64,000 nucleotides of DNA from Musa acuminata AAA Group (lineage: Eukaryota; Streptophyta; Magnoliopsida; Zingiberales; Musaceae), in the NCBI RefSeq assembly GCF_036884655.1, contig NC_088340.1, positions 5,787,501 to 5,851,500 on the forward strand. The letters are read 5' to 3'. Within the stretch, counting starts at the first letter, position 1, and the number at the start of each line of letters is the position of its first letter. Shown piece after piece: positions 37,801 to 51,719 of the stretch. Both the position numbers and the translations under genes were made by a program. Under the pieces are notes generated by a model. The model was not told the origin of the DNA. It saw nothing but the letters and a program-made list of their open reading frames with translations, and did no database searches.

Positions 37801-40800
37801 GTTACTTTGTCATTATAAACACACTATTACTGATCTCACATCAGGAATTCAGAGCTCATGATGATTAGAATTAAGTGGAGAAGTATCACCATCCTCGAAT
37901 TACAAGCCAGCTGAGTGCAATCAGTGGCTTTTCACTTGCTATTCTGTAGGAATGATTGAGACTGATCGGTTGTTCAACGGGCCATGAATCTAAATCAGAT
38001 AGCACGGTTCCAAGTGAGGTCCATGCCAGTCTGGCTTACACTTAAAAAGAGATTTACGAAATATACACATAGTTCCAGCTTAATTTAAAAAGTTGCAAAC
38101 TTGACACGAGAACTTTTAATATTAAGATATGCAAAAAATCTAATTCTAAGTGAAAATTAAGTAATAAACATGTTGGTAGAATTCAAATTTACTCTGACTG
38201 GAAAAAAACCAAATAAATCATGAAAGAATATTTAAAGAAGACCAGGTGAAAAAAATAGTATTATCAACCTTTTAAGAAGATCAAATGCAAGAAAAAAAAA
38301 AGAGTGATGATGTAATTCTGGTCTTTTGAAGCTTAAAACAACTCATGAAAGTAGAGAATATTTGAAAAATATTCTCACGAGTCCACTGGCAACAACCATT
38401 GGCATGAGTCTAATCATATTTCATCAAAATGCATAGAGCATAATTTCATGAAAGGGTAGGGGGTTTATCAGAGAAAATTACTGTAAGAAAGGCACAGTCT
38501 ACAAGATTACACCTAATCATTTGCAAATGTATATATAATTTTTTTTATTTTATCAATTCTAGAAATCTCATACATGCATGTCAACACTCTCAACTCAACT
38601 ATCCTAACTTTTTGTATATATTCTTTTTTCCAATTGTCCGATACTTTAATCCTTTTTTTTCGAAAACACTTTAATCCATTTTAAGAGCTACATTATGATC
38701 GAACAAAGCTCCCAATATCCCTCTCCACTTTAATCACTCTGTTTTTACTCTCTAGACAATGTTTTCATCAATCCATCCTTTCTGCTGTAAAACAGATCCA
38801 TACTTGTAAAGAATCCATAATAATTTATACAGGATTTAGGACATAGCTATTGGCAAACTAATTCTCCAGAAAAATTAAACAAGATGTGATGAAACAAACA
38901 AAACCGACCCAGTCTTGTACCAACTCTCTTTGTTGTTCCATTTACAGTTGATACTTAGTTCAGCCAATTCACAAGACAGAAATGTCCATAAACCAGATGC
39001 TCAAGATGCCTCAAAGAGGAAGCCAAATGAACATAAAATAGTACCCAAAAACATTAAACATGCAATACAAAAGTTCGTTTATGTTACCTTTCTTTACATT
39101 GTAACCAGAAGACCGTAAAAAGGGAACCATCTTAGATTCGATCTCATCAAATCTGAAGCATAATAAACCAACAACAACATTTTACAATTTTAAAGGTAAA
39201 GCTCATTTGGACTGCAGCAAAATGTTATAAACAATAAATTGACCTTTCTTTTGACCATCCCACAGTAGGATCATCCATTTTGTTGACAACAACAATCAAC
39301 TTAACAACACCCAATGTTTTCGCAAGTAGCACATGTTCACGGGTCTGCCCACCTTTTTCAAATCCAGTTTCAAACTCTCCCTTTCGAGCAGATATGACCT
39401 ATTACCCAGAAAAAGGCCAAAGTATAGGACTCATAAAATTTAAAACTTCACACATGCTAAATAAATATGTTCATATACAAACTTACCAAGACGCCAATAT
39501 CAGCTTGAGATGCACCACTGATCATGTTGGGCACATAGCTTTTATGACCCTGCAATAAAATTTGAACCTTGTGAATTGGCTACATAAGCAGTGAATTATA
39601 CAATTATTCTAAAAGAGAATACATGAGTACTCAGAAAATGTCAAGAGGAGAGCCACAGCATGTTTCAAAACAAATGAGTATGAAAGTGAAAAACAGGCCC
39701 AATCAAGTAAAAGCATGCATAAACCATACCACAAATAATAGAAATGCTTGGGGACTGAACCGTCAAATAACAATAGCATTTGAAAATCAAGTTAAATGGA
39801 CATTTCTGGTTTAACAACAAATTTTTTGGTAACTATATTTCCCTTTTTATCTCATTAGACTCCACAAGGGTACAAATCATAAGATGTCCTTCAATAGATA
39901 CATTATTTATGAAAGAATAAGGCAACAGGAAAGTGAATTTTCTAAATAAAAGGAATTACCATGACAGGTTGCATTTCTTTTTCTTTTCATCTTAATTTAG
40001 CCAAATAATAGATAGCAGCATTTCCCTCGAGGAATATATCATGTATAGGAGAAAATGCCAACAGGCAACAAAATCTTCTAACTTTTCAATGCATTTCCAT
40101 CTTTTTGAGATTCTAGTCAACATGTGTGTCACAACATCGTTGAATGAGAATGCAATAATTTGCATTATCAATAAATTTTAAGATTTTCAATCAAAAGACA
40201 GTCATGCACTTTCAGCAAGGTTTTTCATATTATAACCACTTAAAATTAGCTTGTGTTCAAAATTTGGTGTACAACTAATTCAACATGTCAATAATTGTTG
40301 ATAAAATGTATACCAGCAAAACTATTTCTTTTACTCTGGAAAGAAACCATCATAAAGATAAAAGTTGTGAAAACAAAAAATATAAAGAGAACAAGATTTC
40401 TTCGAAAGCACATGTCAAAGAAACCAAAAACAAAGAAAATAAAAGAGGAAAGCTTCTGGCTAAAACAAATTGATTTCAGGTTTGCAGTGCAACAAAAAAC
40501 CATAGGACTACAAGTGTAACAACTCACAAAATAAGAAAAAAGATTACTCAAACATGTACAAGAGAAGTTACCGGGGCATCTAAAATTGTGAATCTTGTAC
40601 TTTCTGTCTCAAAGTGAGCTCTGCCAACTTCCACAGTTATTCCCTATAGACCATATGAAACAAGAAAAGGCAGAACAGCTCACTAATCAAATGATTTTCC
40701 AAGCAAAAAAGAAATGATTAATCATCTATATGTGATAGTATCTCCTTTACAGGGTCACCATTTCTAATATATCACAAACTATAATTTATAAAATTATTTA

Positions 40801-43800
40801 TCCACATAGTTTGTCATTTCTTATTCACAAACCATTAACACCAGAGAAACCAAAGTCCTAAAGCATAGAAGAACTGAACTTAATAAATAGTGACAGATGA
40901 TACACAAATCCAATAAGTACAATGGTAGAGAAATAAAGTCTTGGAATAGATTGAAAGTGAGCCAGATATGAGAATGCAGGTAATAATCAAACCTTTGTCC
41001 GCTCTTCCTCGTTTGTGTCCATAATGTAGGCCATGTACCTACAAGATCACGCAACAGGCCTTGTAATAAATCATTATTTCAGAATGATTCAATTGAATGC
41101 AGCTTGCAGACCGTAATACAGTGGAAAGTTAATTAGTTCCACATGGTAAACAGAAAAGAAAAGGTTGGACTAGTTATACTAGGTGTTGGCTCATAACCTA
41201 TAAGGTTAAATTTTTAACTGTACCAGTGTCTTATTACCATTTAATGCATGCACCATTGCTGGTTCAGTGTTCACTCCCATAAAGAGTTGTGCTAGCAAAT
41301 CTGGCATCATAGCCCATATTTAGGTTCAGGCTTCGTGGATGTCATGCAGGTCAACTTCTTGCATGGTCATAGCTAAACTAGTGCATGGTTAAATAAAAAA
41401 TGGCATAGTCAACCAATGGATTAAGGGGTGTGGTTATGGGTTTCAGTAAACTCTCACATGAACAATAGATTATTAGGATATCACAAAGTTGATTGGTACA
41501 AGGAAAAAATATATATAGTTGATTGCTCCCACATGGTTAAGGAATAAAAATACAAGGAGTTCCAAAAAGGTTCAATCATGTCATTTTGGCAAAACATTAC
41601 CCACAAAAGGTCTCCAAATAGTTGAATTAATAGCCAAACTCACCATTCTGCTTCCGTATTTTTGTATTTTAAAAGTTGTGCAAAATGAAACATCTAATAA
41701 TTTTAGAAATGGGAAAATTAGATATTTTCAAGTGTGGTAATGTGAAATCTATATATTAATGAGCTTCTCTCATATAAAATGCTGTAATACTTGAAAAGAT
41801 ACGAGGTAGCAATTCATAGCTATTCTAAGGATTGGGTTATTGATACAGAATGCAGAGAAGACACGAAAGGAATTAGTAACTACTAGATTTTAAATACCTA
41901 ACAACTTCTAAGTAATTGAACATTGTTGATAAAAGCATAGATTATCTTCTACTTATAAAAGGAATTCAAATGACAAAGAATAAAAGCAAAGCCTGTAGCA
42001 ATCACTATAGGTAAAATGTTTTAGCTAAACTCAACACCTGAAATTCAGCTTCAGCTGAAACTGACAAATTTAGTTCAAATATTTTGAACCTAACACCTTT
42101 TGTTATTACTAAAAACACAAAGAGGAATGAAGTTTGTGGGTTAAGAGAATACTTTTACGATACAATGAAATCCACAAAGGAAATAGTTTTATATTTATCA
42201 ATCAAGGAAAGCATATTTTAATATGGACCTAAGGCTTGCATAAAATAACAGAAGACTCCATATTTATTATGAACAGTACTATATAAAGAGGTGCAAAAAA
42301 TATTTTTTGAAATTGTACTAGAGAACCTATGGTAGAACACTTATGTGCATAGGGGCCGTTGTATTTGTTAAAGTTTCTGACCCAAAATTGATCAAACCAA
42401 CAACATGACAAAACATAGCTTGATCTTAAAAATATGTGGTTTTCTAAAATGGTCTAAATTGTGCCAGTCATGATCCTTTTTGAGAAGAAAAAATAATTTT
42501 GGAGGTATACGTAAATGAAAATGAAGGAACAATACTTGAAGAGATTTCAAAGAGAACTAATCCAGAATACTTAAGCCACGGGATCTAGTTCAACAATATC
42601 AAGAATTGGCCTCCTGTCAAATGAACTAAGAAGGCCCGACATGCCACCTGCTCAAGGGCTACATGATCCTTGCAACTCTACGCAGCAGATATGCACAACT
42701 GGACTACCTCATGCTAGCACTCCTACCTAGCCCCTACACACTGCTACCACTAAGTTGCTTCACAGTGAAACATTGACTGAGCTAAGCGGACAGACACCAC
42801 TGCCCCTACCCTGCTGAGTCTCAAGTTCGATGTTCTCATGGCCTCCTTGTGTGCACACTGAGATTTTAGGGATGCAAGAACCAAGGCTGCAAGCTTGGAA
42901 TCTTCATCAACATCAATCCGCTGACTCTCATACTCATCATAAACAATTAGCTCAACTGTCCAAGTATTCATGTCCTTATGTTGCGCTTTTTACTACAACA
43001 TTAGAGCTTTTCGAGATGAAAGCTTGTCTGATCTGCTATAACACCTTTGTGCATCTGACAACATCAAAATATCCACCAGCCAAATAGTGTTTGAGACAGG
43101 TTATTCCTCCACCCAAACCAATGTTGTTTAGTGTAAGAATTACCATAATGGTGGTTATCCAAGCGACAGTAATGATATCACGCCAAATTGGCACTCTATT
43201 GCTTTCCAAACTTAGATCTGCATGTATTTAGGCTATATCATTAAGGATCTAAGACAATCCACACAGATGCATGTCGGATCCACACAAATCCGCAAAGATT
43301 TTCGTAAGCTGCAAACAAATCCACAATATTTTTGTTCAGAATCATTCAAAAGTATATATAACATTCCTCTGTAAACTCGACAAGAACCCTAAAACTTAGA
43401 TCTAGATCCATAAAATGATGACATTATAGAGAAAGAATAACAAGAATACAACTCCATTTAAAATAAACTGAATAATTTCATATTTGAGATTTGGATTTCC
43501 TTATTTCAAACAAAATGAGATGATTTATTGAGAATGAACCTTCAATTGCCTATGATAGTCCTCGAATTTGAGAAAAATCAAGTTTGGGAGAGAGTTTTTG
43601 GTGCCGAAATGGGAGAAGAAAGATTTGAACTTGAGAGGTGAAGAAATGAGAGGAAGAGGGCTCAGTGGGTCTTTTTATTTGGGACAGGTTCACGCTGGAT
43701 GTTTCAATCCAGTTAGACCAACAAATATTGCATTGGCATTTGAATCATTCATCTATCCAATATTCTTAATTTTTCACTGCTACTCCCTTGTTTTTTCTTT

Positions 43801-46800
43801 CCCAATTCTTCTTCCCACAAGGAGACATAATACTCATGATGGATTAGCAAATTCAACATGCTTTAAGAAAAAAAATCTACATGGTTTCTTTCTCCACATA
43901 ATATTCAGTTTAAATTATCTATTATTGGTTTAAGAAAATACATAAGCAAAGAAGATCGTGGTTGTTTCAAGAACTAGCATCTCCCTATTTTTGCTTCTAT
44001 TTCTCCTAGTTCCTCACCACTTCTCCATGGGCTAACTAGCAACCTCCATATAGTATGATACATATGCAAGATCCTACTCTGATTCCCTTCCCACCAAGGA
44101 GAGAAAAATACTCGGGGTGGACCAGCAAACTTTGCAAGCTTTATTAAAAGATTTTTGTAGCAGCAACAAACATCTTCAAATAAAAATATGAAGTATTGCT
44201 TGTTCTTTTACACCAAATTCAGTATAAATTATTTGTTATTACTTCCAATTAATAGTTAAGAAGATTCATTTTGTTGTTTAAAAAGCCAGCATATACTCCA
44301 TGTCACAGGCATCGAACATAAGATGTAATGCAGCTTAATATTCATTGAAATATTTGGTCTTTATGTCAACCAGCCATGAAATTTTGTGCTCCCATCAGAA
44401 ATTTCTCTTTGAAAATAATCAATATCTATTACTTAAATGAGTCTAGATATAATTTGGATAACCACTATATTTAGGTTGACTAAGAATATCTGAAACTAAA
44501 TCAGATGAGAACAAAACAGGAGGAGTGCAACTGAGCACAAATCACGTTTAAAGCTGACTCTTAATAATGGCATCTGATTTGCTCAAGAAAGACCGCCCTC
44601 CATAACTGACCTATAATCACTAAGCTATTCAAGAAAAAATGTGAACTCAAAATTCTTGCCTGTTAGGCATCTGAAAAAGAAGATATTTTAGTTTCCTCAA
44701 AAATCATGAACAATACAAACACAAATAACGTTCATGACAACACAATGGGATAACCCAGGAAGATAAGAATATTTGTTTACTGTGATTAGTAGTTAATACT
44801 GCTTAACTGCACTGGACTACATTTCTTGATGAAGCAGAAGTATATATCTCACGATGTAGAAAATGATGAAATCTATAAACATGTATCCGAATCTATTGTA
44901 AAATATGCTGAAACTAGTGACTAGTAGCAATTGTAACAAGCCAACTTCATTTGTACCTAACACTGGGGAAATTATAAGTATATGATATGCAGATTAGAAG
45001 ATCATTGTATGACCATACAATTATCCAACACCATTTTTCTGATGATTACATAGCAGTTCATTAACTCAGCAGCACCTTAATAAATAAATATCATAAATTT
45101 GGATTATAGCACTAGCATACCAGCTTTCTCGGCTTTTATCCTTAGCTTCCTTTTCATATTTCTGAATTGTTCGGTCGTCAACCTGACCACTCAGAAAAAG
45201 TATCTGTCCCCCAATTGTAGACTTCCCAGCATCTGCATCCATTAATATACAATATGAAGAAAGAAATTGTAAACAATTACTAGGTTTCAACTATATCTAG
45301 CTGAATAGGTCAGGAACATTATGCAGCAAATTTTGAACTAGATAAACCCAAATATACATCACCCTTTTTGAATGGCATTGATATATCAACAAGTTTAACA
45401 GGTTTCCAAGAAATACAATGAACAAAGAACATGTGAAAATTCGCCGATGAAGGATGCTGCCCAATTAGGACCAGGCCTTGAACAGGGGCTAAAGTGAAGC
45501 CAATTGCTGCTGGAAATGTATCATCAGCTGTTTGTTGCTGTCCTGGACCTATCTCAACCTAGAATGTTTATAGGCCTGATCAGTCAGTTGATAGTATGGT
45601 TCTTGGAATGTGTGGCAGCATCATGCTGCTGGTGTCAATATTAGAGGCCCAGTAATATCTGACATAAGACCAGTAAACCCTCTTTTGGCTTCCAAAAATT
45701 TTATCAATGGTTTGCTGCTGTTCTAGTATTTCAACATTGTTGGCAGAGAACTTCTGCACGCCAAAAGATAACAAAAAAGATTTCACAAGGTTTAGAAATC
45801 AATAGATGCTAATCAGTTAAGCTGTAGCATTGTCATCCTCATTAAGTTGAGTGTTGCATCCTCCATACTCAAAAGGTCATTACAATACTTTTGGAGGTAC
45901 TTGTTGGTTATGACACCAAAAAAAAAGAGAGAAACCAAATCCACACCTCTCATTATAGTGGAGTGGATGACAACATCAAATTCCTTACACAGACAAAGGT
46001 ACCTTAATACACTTCCCTTGACACTTGAGATTCTCTACTACTCACAATGACCTTGAACATGCAGACAGATTCCGTCTTTATTCTGAGCTTCTTAGTCATA
46101 CCCATGACTATAAAACAATAAGTTGATGAGCCCATGTCTCCCAAAACCAAACTAGATGTCTTTTTAATGGAAGAAGTAAACCTCATAGCTTTTGGCTTTT
46201 ATGCCACTCCATATACAACAAATATAAATATCTCTGATTCAAAGTTAGGGACCAACAATGTTGTTCTGTATCTCCAAATTCTTCTCCAGTTGTTCAAGGT
46301 CTAGGAAAGCTTACTCTTCATTTGCCATGACTATAAGGTGGGAGATGGTCCCCCACTTCAGGCCAAGAGTACTCTTCTCGTCACAATAAAAGCATACAAC
46401 TCAAAAGAGACCATGTTGCCAACAAGGGACCAAATGAGAATATTGCTAATAAAACATGCAAGGCCACCAAGGTAACAAGCTGAGCTGGCATCACTCGTCA
46501 AACTAAGATGTTAGGGTTAGACTGCAATTGAACCAGTCTAATCTGACTTATAACGGTAGTGAGAGTGAACTGTTGGTCCTCTCCTTCATCACCCTCGCCT
46601 CAAGAAAAGCTACAAGGTAGCAGACCCTTCTGCTAAAACCTCTGAATGTAATCTCTCTTATATGCATCCAATGAACTACACAATCAACATATCTTTGTAA
46701 ATGTAGTGCATCTTGTTGGCTTCTGAAATTCTTTCTGATATTTGAATATATAACCTCTTTGAGTAAGTTCATGCAGTGTGGCACTGTGATTCATCATGCA

Positions 46801-49800
46801 AGGTGACCAAAATCTTATCGAAAATGCCTAAGAATAAGTCCTCCAATATATACTTGCTCACCTGTAGAAAGTACCATTTGTACCACTGCATGGCTACATC
46901 AGAGAGTTAAAAGGTTCTAAACTAACCTTGGAGTCTTCCAAGTGTAACCATGCATCTAAAGAATTGCTTTGCCTAAAAGAAAGAACCAGTCTTGATGTCA
47001 TTGATAAATGTAGGAAAACTGTTGATCCACCTAGACACACTATTGCTAAGACCCTAGTCCACTGGACCATCGGACTAAGCTAGTAGCTAAAACTAGTGGT
47101 GTGCCAACTACCAAAGAAATGTTGTGATTCCTATTTCTCCTGCAACAAAACAATTAGTTGTGACCATTAACTCCCATAGAAAAGAAACTGCTACTAATCA
47201 TGTCGTTGTTGAATGTTTGGTGGTGCCAAAGATGGTGAACCACATAATAATCATCCAGAAGCATTCATCAGTCATCATCAGGATACACACATTTGATGCA
47301 CTGACTTGATCACCTCCAGATTGTGATGGAGAATTGCTTAACCATATCTTAACATCATCATGCCTTAAAGCTGTTGCTTGATCAGTAGTACTATCCCAAC
47401 TCCATGCCTAAAAGAACACCAAATTTATTGATGACAGCATTATTGAGGAGCACACCTTAATGGAGCTTGAGACATGAAACTCTTGCCAGCCACTTCATGT
47501 GTAGCACATGGCATGGTTGTCACATTGCACCTAACATCCCTAAAGTTCTTACCCATCATTGTAAAATCCTTGATAGTTGGGGATTTCATTGCTAACTAGC
47601 AGAAAACCTTCCAGTTGCTACAGAATTTGTGTGACCATTTAAAATGGCTGTCAAAGCTTCGACAATATACATGTCATTACTAGAAGTCTTTATTAAGTTT
47701 TCTCCAATATACAGTCTCTTCAGTGATGGTCACCATCATAAAAGTTCATGAAGGCATTAATTGGACCTTGATCTAATACTGAACTGTCAGCATTTGTTCC
47801 CCCCGATTAGGTTTTCTCAAATTCAAAGAGAATAGTCCCCCAAGGACATTGAGCCACAGGGAATAAAGCTGTATTGCTGGAGAATCACAGGACATATCCT
47901 TACTACTAACAACATTAGACTAAAAGAACTTGAAGAACAAAAATATTATTAATATTTTTGTTCATAGCAGCTTTCTTGACTCATAAGAGAGAGTAGGAAC
48001 AGCCATCATTACAGTTGTGAGTCCTTATTGGACTGGGAAGTCCTATTCCAGCTGGGATCAGGCCTTTGACCCCTATTTAGCATCAATATGGTGTCAGCAA
48101 TACAAAAAGCTTCAGTCCTTGTTTACTCGCCTAGGCCCCTAGGACCATCTGGTCTAGATTGGCATGAAGAAGTGCCTGATGCCCATCTGCATGGGAATAT
48201 TATGAGAGGGAAACATAAAAGAATACCTGACAAGATTTTCTTTGAATCAATAACAAAAAATTTCCTGGTTCTCAATTTTCCTAGTAAATTATTCAGCGTA
48301 GAGAAAAAACAATTTATCAAAAAGATTCATCTAAATTCTAGTTATGTAATTCCATTTAAGTTCCAAAGAATAATTTGCAAAATAAATCACAAAAAATTAT
48401 GGATCCAATGGACCAACTTAATTAATCCTTAATAGCCCCATGAACTTGTATATCAATACATGATTCTCCAACATCAATTAATTTTTTTTCAGACAAAAAA
48501 TTGTCAGCTTTATTTTTACAGTTTGCAGAAAAATCATATTATTTTCTAATTTCAAGAGACCAAATTAATCATCAATACGACTACTAATTTTATGAGAAGT
48601 ATGGAAAAACTAGTTTAGCAATGAAGTCAGTCAGTTTAGATAGCAAGAATGATATGGGTCGATGATCTTTATGAAAACCAGACCAAAAAAGATATGTTGA
48701 CGCACCGACATGGCCGATGAAGACAACATTTAGGTGCCGTTTCTTGTCTTCCTCCTCATCAAGCTCATCAAGCTCCTCAAGTACCTCAGTTGTAACTGTC
48801 TCCTTTTCCTTCACTGAAATTACAATATGAAGCACTGAAATTAAGAAGAGAACATGATGGCAATTAAAAATAGTAGATACAAGAAACTTTGGTTTGAAGC
48901 TCATTTTGAAGTTCAGCAAAAAGACCCAGAGATCACTGGTAAAACTAGTACAATTATATCACTATAATAATAGACATAAAAAGAAAGAAAAAAACAGAAA
49001 AAAAAATTCATATGATCATGGTTAAAAAATCCAAATTAATTTAAAAATTTTACATTCTTTGATGGACTGCCCCATTTGTATACGGAACATGAATTATTCA
49101 ATAGCAAACAACTTTTTACCTCTTGCTTCCAGCTGCAAAGATTGAAGGTTTGAATTAATCTCTTCTTTGAGATCTGCGAGTAACAATGAAACCGTGTCTC
49201 CATCAGAATAAAATTAGATTAGACAAATATTAAGTAAAGAAAACAATAAGATGAAGGAGATACTACAATAAATGACAAAAGAAATTCCTAAACAAGTTCT
49301 CACTTGTTTTATGACTTGCAAAACTTAATGGTTAACATCATCTATCTTAACCCAAATCACAAATAGATAACGGATGTGTGTCCTGCAAAGAAGGGGAAAA
49401 AATTTGACTCATTCCTCAACAAACCTTTAACTAGTAATAAAAAAAATTCCTATAAATGGCAAAAAAATATCCCTGAACAATTTCTCGCTTGTTCTATGCC
49501 TTTCATAACTTAACACATATCATTACGACAAATAGATAACAGACACATGTCCCACAATGAGGGGGGCAAAAATATAATTCATTTCTCGGCCATTCATTAA
49601 CTAGGGATAAAAATATTTTTATATGAATATAGTTGTATATATTTAATTTTCTAAGCTCAGTATTATTTAAATAACTACTCTCTTATATTCTATACAATTG
49701 ATTGCAAATTATGGTCTTTAAATAGTAGATAATGTTATTTTATAGGGAAAGAATCGAGGACTGAGTTTGTACGATAACAGGATACACTTGGAGGTTTCTA

Positions 49801-51609
49801 TATAAAAGAGTCCTTAGACAGTATGTATTTAAACAGATATGAATCTCATAATTTAGGGTCAAAGTATAATTTGCTTGATCCGTTGCAGGCTTGATAGTGG
49901 GTTGTGACCTTTGGCTTGATAGTTGGTTGTGACATTGGGCTGCCCAAACGTTTACAGCCTCTTTACATCTTTTTCTCTGTCATCTATTCTCATTCTTCTA
50001 TAGCTATGCAGCACAGTCCAAAATGGCCTACAACGAGAAGAAGGCACGAGTCTCCTTCTGTATGGTACATGGCAGACACACCTTAACTGTGTCCAATAGT
50101 GGCCAATAAGTCACATGGTGCAAACTTTTCAATATCAAAACTGATACTGCAAACGAATAAATAAACCACCTTCTCTTTTATTTTAGAAATTACTAGACTT
50201 TTAAATACCATTTAAAAGCCAGGGGAAAAATCAACTATGATCACATAATCAAATTACTCTTAACATGGCATATTAAAACTCAACTGTAGACACATAAAGC
50301 AATCCTTTATTCAAGGATCAGTTCTTTTTAATCTCATCGAATTAAATAACCCAAGAACTAGGATTATTGATCAATGAAATGTTAAACTTATGAAGTTAGT
50401 ACAAGAATAAGGATGAAAATCATACAAAATAGGAACCGAATACCTTGATGGATATGTTCGACCATAAACAAATTATTCAAACTAGATTCAATTTCAACCC
50501 AGTATACACCTTCCATCCATATCATTGAGTAAAAACATCTAATGTTATCAAAATAAGACATTATTACTATTCATCTGTTCAACAAATTCTGTTTCCCATA
50601 CTTGATATGATTTCGGTTTTGCTATCAATACTATAGTTACTAAACACTTCCTTTACTCCATCAAATTAGTCTCAAAACTAATTGTGGCTAATCCATATTA
50701 CCTTGGCAACCATTAATATTGATTGTTGCATCACAAGAACCGAGAGTATAATACAAACTATAGCTTAACAATATAAAGCAAACAGATGCTAAATAGAAGG
50801 TATAGCAAGCCCAAGTTTCCCATAGCATTGGAAAGAAAACAAATGGAAGAGATAGATTATTGATCATTATATGGTGTCAACTAGGTAAGTCCATTGACCC
50901 ACTAGAATATGAATGTCCATTCTTTTTGTGGATTTAAGGACAATTAAGCTTAATATTAGCTAACGTGGTGTAGCAATGAGCTACAACAGAACCTAACTGA
51001 CAATTCTCTACTAAGAAAAGAAAAAAGTTCAAGCTGTTATTTCTAGTAACACAAAGCAAGGTAATCAAGTAAGAAAAATAAGCCAGGTAGAAAACGAGTT
51101 CGTGTAACCATGAATCTGTTTTTACTTCCAAAACACGTGATTCGTAATCCTATATACTACAAGACGGACGGTAATCAACAACTGATGTCAGACTCCCCAA
51201 ATAAGAGATCGATTGTACACCGGAAAATTTTCAACGACTTGTTGGACTTAAATCGCAATATCAAATTTAATCAAAGAATATCTTGCACCAAGGTAACGTG
51301 ATTAAAAAATTAAAAATCAGGAAAAAATCTACAAATCCGGCAGAGCAGGAATTCCATTAGGCCACCGAGAAAACGGCAGAGTAAAGTCCATCTTATGGAA
51401 AATCATCAGATCTAAACAGATCTCAACATACGAAGCAGATCCATCCGCATCCAAGGGACAGGAATCTAACCTTGTGACGGCGGATCGTCGGTCTTGTCAG
51501 CCACAGCCGGGGGCCGGTCCTCTTCGATCGGTTCGTCGTCCTCCTTGCTCCAATCGTCGGCCACAGCGGGCGGTTGTGACACGACCTCCGGCCTCGATTC
51601 TTCCTCCAT
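31864..51609 (-). CDS. Peptide chain release factor eRF3, GTP-binding subunit, complete, 16 exons
   Basis: eRF3 is the GTPase partner of eRF1 in cytosolic translation termination. Exons (minus): 51471-51609, 49120-49173, 48706-48813, 45121-45232, 40993-41038, 40572-40643, 39487-39549, 39244-39398, 39088-39152, 36516-36666, 36034-36139, 35797-35932, 32417-32481, 32157-32342, 32007-32079, 31864-31928; 531 aa, all GT-AG, all phases agree. Short acidic N-terminus, an [17 protein letters not shown] linker, then the GTPase domain: G1 GHVDAGKST (98-106), G3 DAPGH (175-179), G4 NKMD (237-240). [10 protein letters not shown] and the C-terminal beta-barrels ([30 protein letters not shown]) separate eRF3 from eEF1A and HBS1. 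A lysine-rich insert lies in exon 14. The gene spans ~19.7 kb for 1.6 kb of coding sequence; four introns exceed 2 kb. Confidence 0.95.
34348..34614. mobile_element. hAT-type MITE, 267 bp, in eRF3 intron 12
   Basis: The ends are inverted repeats of 17 bp with two mismatches: CATGGTATGCAATTTCG on the left and the complement of CAAGGTATGCAATATCG on the right. Exact 8-bp duplications CTCTAGGC flank it at 34340-34347 and 34615-34622, the target size typical of hAT elements. Inside are three diverged ~24-bp tandem units containing TACGCCCTGGTGTAC and many GGTACCG-like palindromic pieces. It has no coding capacity. Confidence 0.85.
37008..37557. repeat. Tandem duplication with internal deletion in eRF3 intron 9
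   Basis: Order is A (37008-37119), B (37120-37213), A' (37213-37324), X (37325-37462), B' (37463-37557). A and A' differ at about one base; B and B' at very few. This is a ~345-bp A-X-B unit duplicated in tandem, with X (~138 bp) lost from the first copy. High identity indicates a fairly recent event. Confidence 0.85.
41060..45100. other. eRF3 intron 4 (about 4.1 kb), possible decayed insertion
   Basis: Mostly AT-rich intron. The stretch 42540-43080 is less AT-rich and holds a minus-strand open frame at 42971-42750 ([14 protein letters not shown]...), and 43568-43933 is open on plus. Neither matches a family I can name. They may be remnants of an inserted element. Confidence 0.35.
45360..48200. 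other. eRF3 intron 3, probable degenerate inserted repeat
   Basis: Most of intron 3 (45233-48705) has a base composition closer to coding DNA than the other introns, with many short broken frames on both strands and no long one. This suggests a decayed retroelement or gene fragment. I could not find a diagnostic reverse transcriptase, integrase or protease motif. Confidence 0.3.
49264..49615. repeat. Diverged tandem repeat (2 x ~180 bp) in eRF3 intron 1
   Basis: Two successive units, about 49264-49446 and 49447-49615, share AAATGRCAAAA, TCTCRCTTGTT, CACAAATAGATAAC or GACAAATAGATAAC, and ATTCMTTMCTCRRC blocks in the same order. Divergence and small indels make the duplication older than that in intron 9. 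Confidence 0.7.
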
Positions 51610-51656
51610 CTTTCGCAGCGAAGTCGAACGAGTACCTTCGATCTCGCTCCGACCAC

Positions 51657-51664
51657 TAGGGTTT
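51657..51664 (-). promoter_or_regulatory. Telo-box of the eRF3 gene
   Basis: AAACCCTA on the minus strand, ~50 bp upstream of the eRF3 ATG at 51609. Telo-boxes are a known element of plant promoters and leaders for translation machinery genes (eEF1A, ribosomal proteins), usually near the transcription start. Confidence 0.6.
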
Positions 51665-51719
51665 CTGGGTCGTGTGAGGAAGAAATGCGGCGGCGCTGGG
51701 GCACGTTAAACACTAAGGT

